From Acidobacteriota bacterium (GTDB taxonomy: Bacteria; Pseudomonadota; Alphaproteobacteria; Caulobacterales; Hyphomonadaceae): a stretch of 64,000 nucleotides of DNA. Below are positions 53,518 through 63,237 of the stretch, one piece after another; position 1 is the first letter of the stretch; each line of letters opens with the position of its first letter. The DNA lies in assembly GCA_016712445.1 (NCBI GenBank), contig JADJRB010000001.1, positions 1,798,001 through 1,862,000 of the forward strand. Reading direction: 5' to 3'. The translations under genes were made by a program, and so were the position numbers. A model generated the notes under the pieces. It was not told the origin of the DNA, ran no database searches, and saw only the letters and a list, made by a program, of their open reading frames with translations.

Positions 53518-54108
53518 ATGGCCAAACGCACCTCTGAACAGGCTGCCGAAACGCGTGAGGCAATTCTCGCCGCGGCCCGCGGCCTGTTTGCCGAAAACGG
53601 CTATGCCGGCGCCAGCATCGCCGCGATTGTCGAGGCGGCCGGGGTAACCAAGGGCGCGCTCTTCCACCACTTCGACTCGAAGGAAGAGGTCTTTCTCGAA
53701 GTCTGGAGACAGCTGCAGATCGAAATGGATGCCGAGGCACGGGTCAAGGCCGTCGCCAGCCGCTCGCGCACGGACGTCTATGCCGCCTTCCTGGCCGGTT
53801 GCCGGGTGTATCTCGACTGGTGCGCCCGCCCGGACTACCAGCGGATTGTACTGGTCGATGGCCCGGCCGTTCTCGGCATGGAGCGCTGGCACAGGCTCGA
53901 TTTCGAGCTCGGCAGCGATAACATGACCCGGGGAACGGAATTCCTCGCCAAACAGGGGCATTTCCCGATCGAGCTTGCCCGGCCGGCCGGCATCATGTTG
54001 CAGTCGGCGCTGAACGGCGCCGGGTTTGCCATGTCGGCCGAACACCCTGTCATCACCGCCGATCAGGCGTTTGAAACCTTCGAACGCCTGTTGCGCGGAC
54101 TTCACTGA
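53518..54108 (+). CDS. TetR/AcrR-family transcriptional regulator
   Basis: The 196-residue protein has an N-terminal TetR HTH (RGLFAENGYAGASIAAIVEAAGVTKGALFHHFDSKEE, in outline, about 20-55). The ligand domain contains RIVLVDGPAVLGMERWHRLD, a pattern of one common TetR subgroup. The start is placed at ATG 53518 (MAKRTSEQAAETR) because the upstream palindrome would otherwise be coded. No efflux or enzyme gene is adjacent in the same direction, so the target besides itself is unknown. Confidence 0.92.
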   Translation: MAKRTSEQAAETREAILAAARGLFAENGYAGASIAAIVEAAGVTKGALFHHFDSKEEVFLEVWRQLQIEMDAEARVKAVASRSRTDVYAAFLAGCRVYLDWCARPDYQRIVLVDGPAVLGMERWHRLDFELGSDNMTRGTEFLAKQGHFPIELARPAGIMLQSALNGAGFAMSAEHPVITADQAFETFERLLRGLH

Positions 54109-54117
54109 AAGCGGGCG

Positions 54118-54633
54118 TCAGCCCTTGCGCAGGATGAACTCGCGGTCGGTCGTCGCGCCGACCTTGAACCCGTACTCGCCGACCTTCTTGAAGCCTTGCG
54201 CCTTGTAGATCGCCTGCGCCCGGTGGTTCTCGCTCCACACGCCGATCCATTGCGGCGCGTCGCCGTAGCGCGCGGACAGGTGATCGAGCGCCAGTGCCAG
54301 CAACTCGCCGCCAAGCCCGCGTCCGTGGTGGGAGGCCGTCACATAGATGCGCTTCAGTTCGCCCTGGCAGGACGGATCAGCCTCCGCATGCGGCAGCCCG
54401 ACGGGGCAGGCCTGCACGTAGCCAACCGGTGTGCTGCCGTCCCAGGCGATGCGCCAGAACTGTCCGTCGCCGGACATTTCCGCTGCCAGCTTCTCAGGCG
54501 CATACGATGCATCGAGAAATGCGTTCAGGTCTTCCGGAGAATAGAGATGTGCGAACGTCTCGCTGAAGGTCTGCGCGGCCAGTGCCGACAGGGCGGGCAG
54601 GTCGCCATGGATGACGGGCCGGATTTCGAGCAA
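54118..54633 (-). CDS. GNAT-family N-acetyltransferase
   Basis: A protein of about 171 residues has the GNAT core: ELKRIYVTASHHGRGLGGELLALALDHL is the acetyl-CoA-binding R/Q-x-x-G-x-G/A stretch (outlined), followed by GVWSENHRAQAIYKAQGFKKVGEYGF. I choose a TTG start at 54633, 4 bases after the SRAP stop. An in-frame ATG at 54690 lies inside the SRAP gene and adds 19 non-matching residues, so the start is uncertain. Substrate unknown. It is last in the carA-SRAP-GNAT operon. Confidence 0.85.
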   Translation of the reverse strand: MLEIRPVIHGDLPALSALAAQTFSETFAHLYSPEDLNAFLDASYAPEKLAAEMSGDGQFWRIAWDGSTPVGYVQACPVGLPHAEADPSCQGELKRIYVTASHHGRGLGGELLALALDHLSARYGDAPQWIGVWSENHRAQAIYKAQGFKKVGEYGFKVGATTDREFILRKG

Positions 54634-54637
54634 GGGA

Positions 54638-55318
54638 TCAGACTTCTTCCAGGAGTTCAGGATAATTGTTGCGCACGTTGCCGACCGCATTGCCGATCGG
54701 CCAGGCCATCATGTCTTCGTTGGGGAAGGGCTCGAACAGGGGCGTGGGATCGCCCTTCGCCGGATCAAGCCACCAGCCATAGTTTTCCGGCGACAGGATC
54801 ACCGGCATCCGGTCATGGATACCGGCGGTGAAGTCATTCGGCTTCGTCGTCAGGATCGTGAAGGTCTGCAGTTCCGAGCCATCGATCAGGGCAGCGTCCC
54901 ACAACCCCGCCACACAGAACCAGCGGCGGTTCTTCAGCTTGAAGGCAAATGGCGTCTTGGTCTTTCCGCTCACGGACCATTCGTAATAGCCGCTGATCGG
55001 TACGAGGCAGCGCTTGTGCCGGAAAGCGCCGCGGAACACCGGCTTCTCCGCCGCCGTCTCGGACTGCGCATTGATGGTCGTGAACTTCTTCTCCGACAGC
55101 GGCTTTGTCCACCAGGACGGCACCAGCCCCCATTGCGCCGGCACCATTTCACGCGCGCGAGTCACCTCGTTCAGGCGCACGATCGGATGGATCTGCGTCG
55201 GCGCGGCATTGTAGGTGGCCGGCGGCGGCTCCACGCCCTCCGGTGGCTCGTCCATGATGTTGAGCGCGGCGTAGTATTCAGCCCAGGTCACACCCTCGCG
55301 GAAGAAGCGGCCGCACAT
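54638..55318 (-). CDS. SRAP-domain protein (SOS response-associated peptidase, YedK/HMCES-like)
   Basis: The 226-residue protein begins MCGRFF, so the catalytic Cys2 is exposed after Met removal. Other active-site parts are the Asn in TYNAAPTQ, the Glu in SGYYEWS and the His in IHDRMPVIL. Family members form a covalent link to abasic sites in single-stranded DNA and protect the chromosome. All key residues are present. It starts 8 bases after the carA stop. Confidence 0.95.
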   Translation of the reverse strand: MCGRFFREGVTWAEYYAALNIMDEPPEGVEPPPATYNAAPTQIHPIVRLNEVTRAREMVPAQWGLVPSWWTKPLSEKKFTTINAQSETAAEKPVFRGAFRHKRCLVPISGYYEWSVSGKTKTPFAFKLKNRRWFCVAGLWDAALIDGSELQTFTILTTKPNDFTAGIHDRMPVILSPENYGWWLDPAKGDPTPLFEPFPNEDMMAWPIGNAVGNVRNNYPELLEEV

Positions 55319-55326
55319 CTGCGGGC

Positions 55327-56502
55327 CTACTTGCCCCGGTGCTGGCGCATCAGGCCGGCAAATCGCTCGAACAGGTAGAAGCTGTCCTGCGGGCCGGGTG
55401 AGGCTTCCGGGTGGTGCTGCACCGAGATGATCGGCTTGCCTTCCACGGCGAGGCCCGAGTTCGTGCCGTCAAACAGCGACCGGTGGCTCTCCGCCACGCC
55501 CGGCGGCAGCGTATCGACATCCACGGTGAAGCCGTGGTTCATCGAGACGATCTCGACCTTGCCGGTCGCGAGGTCCTTCACCGGGTGGTTCGCGCCGTGA
55601 TGGCCTTGCGCCATCTTCATCGTCTTCGCGCCGAGCGCGAGGGCGAGCATCTGGTGGCCGAGGCAGATGCCGAGGATCGGGATACCCTTGGCGATCAGGG
55701 TGCGGATCATTTCTCCGGAGCGCACATAGGTGGCCGCCGGATCGCCGGGGCCATTCGAAAGCACCACGCCATCGGGGTTCAGGGCAAGAATGTCCGCCGC
55801 GCTCGCGTCGCCGTTCAGCACGGTCGCGCGGATGCCGGCGCTGGCGAGATTGCGCAGGATGTTCTTCTTCACGCCGAAGTCGACCAGCACCACATGGAAC
55901 TCGGCATTACCCATCGCGGCATGCCCGGCGCCCGGCGCCCAAAGGCCTTCGGTGTGTTCGAACGACTCGTCCTGCACCACGTCCGCCGCAAGGTCGGCAT
56001 TGTCTAGGCCGGCCCAGGCCTTGGCGGCGGCGACCAGCGCGTCGAAATCGATCTTGCCCTCTGGCTGGTGGCAGATCGCAGCCTTCGGCATGCCCAGTTC
56101 CCGGATGCGCTTGGTCAGCGCGCGCGTGTCGACGCCCGAGAGGCCCACGATGCCCTTGCGGGCGAGCCAGACGCCGAAATCCTCGGTGGCGCGCCAGTTG
56201 GATGGCGCCGTGATCGGCTCCCGGAAGATCGCCCCGCGGGCGGCGTCGGCGGCCGGGGCGGTCGAGTCTTCATTGTCTTCGGGGTTCGCGCCGACATTCC
56301 CGATATGCGGGAAGGTGAACAGCACCAGCTGCTGGGCATAGGACGGGTCGGTCAGGATTTCCTGGTAGCCGGTCATTGCCGTGTTGAAGCAGAGCTCGCC
56401 GGTGCGCATGCCGACCGCGCCCGCGCCGTGCCCGGCGAATACGGTTCCATCTGCCAGCGCAAGGGCGCCTGTGGCTGAGTCCATATCTTGATTCTTGCTC
56501 AC
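55327..56502 (-). CDS. carA: Carbamoyl-phosphate synthase small subunit
   Basis: The 391-residue glutaminase subunit supplies ammonia to CarB. The triad Cys lies in ILGICLGHQMLALALG, and the His and Glu in SVQHHPEASPGPQD. The N-terminal half has the usual CPSase small-chain domain (ALALADGTVFAGHG, then LCFNTAMTGYQEILTDPSYA in outline). The start is GTG at 56502 with GAGG about 10 bases ahead. It is divergent from yqeY, with 140 bases between. Confidence 0.97.
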   Translation of the reverse strand: MSKNQDMDSATGALALADGTVFAGHGAGAVGMRTGELCFNTAMTGYQEILTDPSYAQQLVLFTFPHIGNVGANPEDNEDSTAPAADAARGAIFREPITAPSNWRATEDFGVWLARKGIVGLSGVDTRALTKRIRELGMPKAAICHQPEGKIDFDALVAAAKAWAGLDNADLAADVVQDESFEHTEGLWAPGAGHAAMGNAEFHVVLVDFGVKKNILRNLASAGIRATVLNGDASAADILALNPDGVVLSNGPGDPAATYVRSGEMIRTLIAKGIPILGICLGHQMLALALGAKTMKMAQGHHGANHPVKDLATGKVEIVSMNHGFTVDVDTLPPGVAESHRSLFDGTNSGLAVEGKPIISVQHHPEASPGPQDSFYLFERFAGLMRQHRGK

Positions 56503-56532
56503 GGAAGGATTACCTCAGCGCGTTCAGTCTGG

Positions 56533-56561
56533 TTGACTTGCCGTTAACCAGTCTGGCTAAA
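56533..56561 (+). promoter_or_regulatory. Sigma-70 type promoter for yqeY (predicted)
   Basis: TTGACT (56533-56538), a 17-base spacer and GCTAAA (56556-56561) fit the alphaproteobacterial housekeeping consensus. An overlapping inverted repeat CTGGTT / AACCAG (56529-56534 and 56546-56551) could be a regulator site in this carA/yqeY divergent region. Confidence 0.55.
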
Positions 56562-56642
56562 ACTTGGCCGCTTATTGGGGCTGAGTCTCTGCATCGTCAA
56601 GCAAAGTGCTGGGCATGCGGGTGTAGAAAGGCATAGGACGGC

Positions 56643-57140
56643 ATGGGCCGCGAAGACGTGTCAGCATGTATGGGGCTCAGGGCCCGCATTCTACAGGCAC
56701 TCAAGGACGAATCCGAATCCATCGGCGACGAGACGAAGCGGGCAACCCTGCGTCTGATCGAATGCGCGATCCGTGATCGGGACGTCTGCGCGCGCGGCCG
56801 GGGCCAGGGGGCAGGCTGTCCGGACGAAGACGTGCGCCGCGTGCTCGAAACGCTGGTCGCCCAGCGCGAAGCCTCCGCTGACGAGCATGACGACGAAGGC
56901 CGTATCGAAGACGCCATCCGCGAGCGCGAGGAAATCGCGATCATCCAGCAATACCTGCCCAAGCCTCTGGCCGGCAAGGCGCTGGACATCGCGGTGAAGC
57001 AGGTGATCGAGGACATCGGCGCCACCAAGCTCACAGACCTTGGCCGCGCCGTTACGGCGCTCAAGGAGCGTTATCCCGGACTGATCGAGGCTGCGAGCGC
57101 CGGCAAGGCGGTCCGCACGATGCTCACCCGGGCCCGGTAA
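56643..57140 (+). CDS. GatB/YqeY domain protein
   Basis: The 165-residue helical protein matches YqeY: RATLRLIECAIRDRDV, then AIREREEIAIIQQYLPKPLAGKAL (outlined) and GRAVTALKERYPG. The family resembles the C-terminal tail of GatB and may act on tRNA-dependent amidation, unproven. It regularly lies just before dnaG and rpoD. An ATG at 56670 is an alternative start, but AGGAC before 56643 favours the longer form. Confidence 0.9.
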   Translation: MGREDVSACMGLRARILQALKDESESIGDETKRATLRLIECAIRDRDVCARGRGQGAGCPDEDVRRVLETLVAQREASADEHDDEGRIEDAIREREEIAIIQQYLPKPLAGKALDIAVKQVIEDIGATKLTDLGRAVTALKERYPGLIEAASAGKAVRTMLTRAR

Positions 57141-57199
57141 CCCGCCGCGTCTACATTTCAGCCGTTCCGCGTGGGCCACGCCCGCGCTAAGGTTAATTC

Positions 57200-59065
57200 A
57201 TGAGCCAGGGCGTCCGCATTCCTGACGGCTTCGTGGAGGAGCTGAAAGCGCGCATCCGTCCATCGGACGTGATCGGCCGCAAGGTGAAGCTCACCAAGAA
57301 GGGCAAGGAGTGGGTGGGCCTCTCGCCCTTCACCAACGAGAAGACGCCGAGCTTCTACGTCAACGACCAGAAGCGCATCTTCAAGTGCTTCTCCTCCGGT
57401 ACCGGCGGCGACGTCATCAACTTCATCATGGAAACCGAGCGGCTGTCCTTCATGGAAGCCGTCGAGAAACTGGCCGAAGAAGCCGGGATGCAATTGCCCA
57501 AGGCGAGCCCGCAGGCCGCCGAGGAATACGATCACCGCAAGCGTCTGGTGGCCGCCTGCGAAGCCGCCGCCAGCTGGTTCGAAGACCGGTTGCGCGCCAG
57601 CGAAGGCACGGCGGCGCGCGCCTATCTCGATGCCCGCGGCCTCGATCCCGCCGCCTGGGGCCGCCACCGCCTCGGCTACGCGCCGGACGACTGGCGGCGT
57701 ACCCGCGCGCACCTGCATGAGCTGGGCTTCACCGACAAGGAACTGATCGAGACCGGCCTGATCCGCGAAAGCGACAAGGGCGGCGAGCCGTTCGACTTCT
57801 TCCGCGGCCGGTTGATGTTCCCGATCACCGATGTGCGCGGCGCCGTCATCGCTTTCGGGGGCAGGGGCCTGACCCCGGACGCCAAGCCGAAATACCTGAA
57901 CTCGGGCGATACCGAACTCTTCCACAAGTCGACCATTCTCTACCGCTACCGCGCTGCCCGCGAGGCGCTTGGCGGCGGCGAAGGCGGCGGCCTGATCGTC
58001 TGCGAAGGCTACATGGACGCCATCGCGCTCGCTGAAGCCGGCTTTGGCCAGGCGGTCGCGCCGCTCGGCACGGCGCTCACCGAGGAGCAACTCCAGCTGA
58101 TCTGGAAAGCCGGCCCCGAGCCGGTGATGTGCTTCGACGGCGACAAGGCCGGCCTCGGCGCTGCCTACCGCGCGCTCGACCGGGCGCTGCCGTTCGTCGA
58201 GCCGGGCCGGTCGGTCTTCTTCGTGCTGCTGCCGGACGGGATGGACCCGGACGACCTGATTCGCGCGCGCGGCGCCGCGGCGATGCACGACCAGCTGCAG
58301 AACCGGCTGCCCTTGTCTGAGCTGCTCTGGCGGCGCGAACTGGCAGCCGAACCGCTCGACACGCCCGAGCGCCAGGCCGGCCTCGAAGCTCGCCTGATGG
58401 CCGCGTGCGCCCACATCCGCCACGGCGCGGTGAGAGCCGCCTATGAGCGCGACCTGAAGGCCCGGCTGCGCGATCACATGTGGGCGCTGCGGGACGCAAA
58501 GCGTAGTAACAGCTACAGGAAGGGCAGGCCCGGTTCGGGACAGGTTCCCGCGGAAGGCGAGCCCGCCCAGGCCGAGTTGAAACAGGGCCCGCCCGCCAAG
58601 CTGCGTGGCCTCGGCGCCCTCGTGCGCGCCATCGACAGCCCCTTCCTGCTGGCCCTCGGCACCGAAACGCTCGCGGAATGTGCGCTGGCCGACGCCGATG
58701 TCGCCAAAATCCGCGATGTGCTGCTCGACTTCGCAAATGCGGGAAAGCCTATTGACCGGGCAGGGCTGACCGCCCATTTAACGCAAACTGGGTACATGCG
58801 TGCTGCCAGTTTGCTCAAAGATTATCCCGTAACGTCTCAGATAGCGGCCGATGGGCCCGAGGCACGGGAGTGGCTGATCGCCCTCGAGCAGTATGTGGCA
58901 CATGGACGTCCCGGCCAGGAAAACCCCGGCTCTGGCATGGATGATGCGAGCGGGGGAGCCTCGACGTCGCCTTCAGGTTGGCGGAGACGGCACCAAATGG
59001 TCGCGGAACGACGGGCCCTCAAGGCCCGCATGAACGAGGCAGCAGGAAAGCGCGGCGACAGCTGA
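57200..59065 (+). CDS. dnaG: DNA primase with altered zinc finger
   Basis: The 621-residue primase makes RNA primers at the replication fork. The Toprim core is intact (LIVCEGYMDAIALAEAGF, then MCFDGDKAG), and the C-terminal part should bind DnaB. The N-terminal zinc finger (C-x2-H ... C-x2-C) is changed: SPFT (S42, T45) and CFSS (C63, S66) keep only one of the four ligands. The surrounding EKTPSF and GGDVINFI remain well conserved. Loss of ligands occurs, as I recall, in some alphaproteobacterial primases, so this may be a clade trait. Between yqeY and rpoD, the classical macromolecular-synthesis order. Confidence 0.97.
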   Translation: MSQGVRIPDGFVEELKARIRPSDVIGRKVKLTKKGKEWVGLSPFTNEKTPSFYVNDQKRIFKCFSSGTGGDVINFIMETERLSFMEAVEKLAEEAGMQLPKASPQAAEEYDHRKRLVAACEAAASWFEDRLRASEGTAARAYLDARGLDPAAWGRHRLGYAPDDWRRTRAHLHELGFTDKELIETGLIRESDKGGEPFDFFRGRLMFPITDVRGAVIAFGGRGLTPDAKPKYLNSGDTELFHKSTILYRYRAAREALGGGEGGGLIVCEGYMDAIALAEAGFGQAVAPLGTALTEEQLQLIWKAGPEPVMCFDGDKAGLGAAYRALDRALPFVEPGRSVFFVLLPDGMDPDDLIRARGAAAMHDQLQNRLPLSELLWRRELAAEPLDTPERQAGLEARLMAACAHIRHGAVRAAYERDLKARLRDHMWALRDAKRSNSYRKGRPGSGQVPAEGEPAQAELKQGPPAKLRGLGALVRAIDSPFLLALGTETLAECALADADVAKIRDVLLDFANAGKPIDRAGLTAHLTQTGYMRAASLLKDYPVTSQIAADGPEAREWLIALEQYVAHGRPGQENPGSGMDDASGGASTSPSGWRRRHQMVAERRALKARMNEAAGKRGDS

Positions 59066-59134
59066 CGGAACGGCGACAGGCAACGGACGCAGGGCGGCAA
59101 GAGGCGGCCCCCTTCGTCAGGGAGAGACTGAAAT

Positions 59135-61138
<2,004 letters not shown>

Positions 61139-61160
61139 TTATTTTTCGACGGGGTGAAGT

Positions 61161-63086
61161 TTGACGGAATTCAACTTCACCTCGCCGAACGATTTCGTGA
61201 CTTGGGCCGCGGGAACTGATCCGAAGCGGGCAAATTTTGTGATTGCGAGGCACGCATTACGTGTCTTGCCTATGACTTTCAGCGCGAAATCTAGGAACGA
61301 TCCGAACGGACGTTTTGCGAAGGCATATTTGCTTCAGTGCTTTCACGTTGCTATTTGCTTGTGGCGCCAAACCCAAGTTTCGCGTGGCGTGGCAAGAACA
61401 AAGTTTCGAGACGCTGCGGATTTACTGAGCCAAGCAGCGTCAGACGTATTTGGAAAAAATGTTGGTCCCGAATTACTACCCCATTCCGCCGGGGGCGTAC
61501 TCTACTTTGCGTCTAAATACATTGCTGAACGAGAGTTCGCCAACATTGATCGCCTGTTTGAATACACTAGATCAGCGGTGCCCTCTGAATTTAGTTCGCT
61601 AGCTCTTTTCGAAGAGATGGCAAGGGATGCAAGTTTTCTAGTTGATCAGGAATCTACACAGTCGCTGGCGGCGTTGCCTTTGTGGCTAGACAAGTCGCGT
61701 CCCGAGGCTTGGGCATATTTTCAAGAGGCGGAGCATCAGCTTCGCGATCTTGAAGTTACGATGAGAAAATATGACACAGCTTGGTTGTTTTGGATCAATT
61801 GGTATCGTGACATCCTTCAAGCTGGCGGCAAGCGAAGATCAGGCAGCATTTTTGGAAGCGCGGTTGACGGGGAAATCGTTAAACAGCCCCACGATTTTTG
61901 GGTAGGCGAGCCAGATCGTGTCATTGCCAGCCTGCTTTCAATAACCGAGCCAGACACTGGCTCGCTTGCGTCCTACATTGAACACTACCTCGAGGACATT
62001 GATCGACCCGCGACCATCCAAGAGGTAAGAGATGCGCTTCAAGCTGATGGCTTTACAGTCGTTGTGCCCTCAGTGCGCGGACGATTGAACGAATTGACAG
62101 CTGACGGAAGAATTCAACGGATCGATAGAGGAGTTTATGCGCATAGGAGGTGGGTTGATCCTCATGACCGTCGCGATTCCATCGAGCAAGACATCGCAGA
62201 GCTTATTCCGGACCAAAGCCCTGGGCTAAGCTTCGAGCCCGGTCCTGGTGCGAAGTTTCAAATCGCCGATAGTGGTACTCCGAGTGCGCACGACCAACAA
62301 GAATTCGAGCTATCAAAAGAAGCGTTACTACAAGCGTTGGATGATCTGAAAAATTCGTGCGAAGGGTCCAATGCGTTTAAGTTCCTTGTACAGATTGTCG
62401 ATCGGTATCGTTCCGCGATCGATGTTTCATCGCATTCAGTTTCAATTGATAAGGTATTTGCGCAAGGTGTCAGGTTGGAGAACGCGAAGGTCCGTATAGA
62501 TCGGGACATTAGGAACGGAGACTTGCCCGATCAGGGTATAATGATAGGCGAAGCTCTGGACAGTGTGATCGCGCTTCACGGCCCCATGGTGATGGGCACG
62601 GAAAGAGGACGAACCCTTGTATCGAGGTCTAGGGAATACCATCAAACTGAAGCGCAAGTCGCGGAATACAAATCTCAAGCTCGAGCGTTCATTCTCGCTA
62701 TCAAAGATGCAAAAAATCTCGTTGAACGAGAAAGCCAAGAAATACTTAGCGACGCGATAGAGGACATTGGATCTGGCCGCCACCCTGAACGGTCTTTGGA
62801 TGTTGCGCGGAGCGCGAACACCAACCTCGTCGTTGCGATGGGCAAGCTGGTTACCACCCCACTAGGTGTCGCAGGTGCCGCGATAGTCTCTCATGCCGTT
62901 GTAACCAGTGCTCCCGGTGTGATGGCGGTGACGGAACTGTCCACTCTTTTGAATGCGGTGTGGAGTTTTTGTCTGACTAATGCCGATGTAATCCGAGGTC
63001 TCGCTGGCGAAACGGGCGCCGAACTTTCTTGGGTAAGTTCCCTGTTGAATTGGATGCACAGAAACAGGGATCGAGCAAAGGGATGA
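61161..63086 (+). CDS. Low-GC protein of unknown function with internal winged-helix-like segment
   Basis: This 641-residue protein belongs to no family I recognise. About residues 283-327 (ATIQEVRDALQADG, then RGRLNELTADGRIQRIDRGVYA) read as a winged helix. The N-terminal 250 residues are helical. Residues about 490-550 are strongly helical and charged, and 556-604 contain two hydrophobic stretches that could enter a membrane. G+C is markedly lower than its neighbours: three 60-base lines in the 5' part counted by hand gave 34, 30 and 27, while a line in rpoD gave 43. It starts with TTG at 61161, 22 bases after rpoD. These signs suggest acquisition by transfer. A stress or defence role is possible but unproven. 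Confidence 0.7.
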   Translation: MTEFNFTSPNDFVTWAAGTDPKRANFVIARHALRVLPMTFSAKSRNDPNGRFAKAYLLQCFHVAICLWRQTQVSRGVARTKFRDAADLLSQAASDVFGKNVGPELLPHSAGGVLYFASKYIAEREFANIDRLFEYTRSAVPSEFSSLALFEEMARDASFLVDQESTQSLAALPLWLDKSRPEAWAYFQEAEHQLRDLEVTMRKYDTAWLFWINWYRDILQAGGKRRSGSIFGSAVDGEIVKQPHDFWVGEPDRVIASLLSITEPDTGSLASYIEHYLEDIDRPATIQEVRDALQADGFTVVVPSVRGRLNELTADGRIQRIDRGVYAHRRWVDPHDRRDSIEQDIAELIPDQSPGLSFEPGPGAKFQIADSGTPSAHDQQEFELSKEALLQALDDLKNSCEGSNAFKFLVQIVDRYRSAIDVSSHSVSIDKVFAQGVRLENAKVRIDRDIRNGDLPDQGIMIGEALDSVIALHGPMVMGTERGRTLVSRSREYHQTEAQVAEYKSQARAFILAIKDAKNLVERESQEILSDAIEDIGSGRHPERSLDVARSANTNLVVAMGKLVTTPLGVAGAAIVSHAVVTSAPGVMAVTELSTLLNAVWSFCLTNADVIRGLAGETGAELSWVSSLLNWMHRNRDRAKG

Positions 63087-63237
63087 CCGGTTCCGGGTGT
63101 CGCGTACCGGATTCAAGTGGTTCACGCGGACACCGAACAAGGGTGAAGGCGGCTGTTTGCCGAGGAACACTCTTGTGGAAAAGGGCTTTCCGTGGTCCTG
63201 TCCGTTTCTCGATAAACGATAAGTTGGGGCAGGTGCC

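Noticed and set aside
63087..63237. tRNA or small RNA between the low-GC gene and the peptidase
   Set aside because: No cloverleaf or terminator could be traced, and the GGTGTC / GACACC pairing is imperfect.
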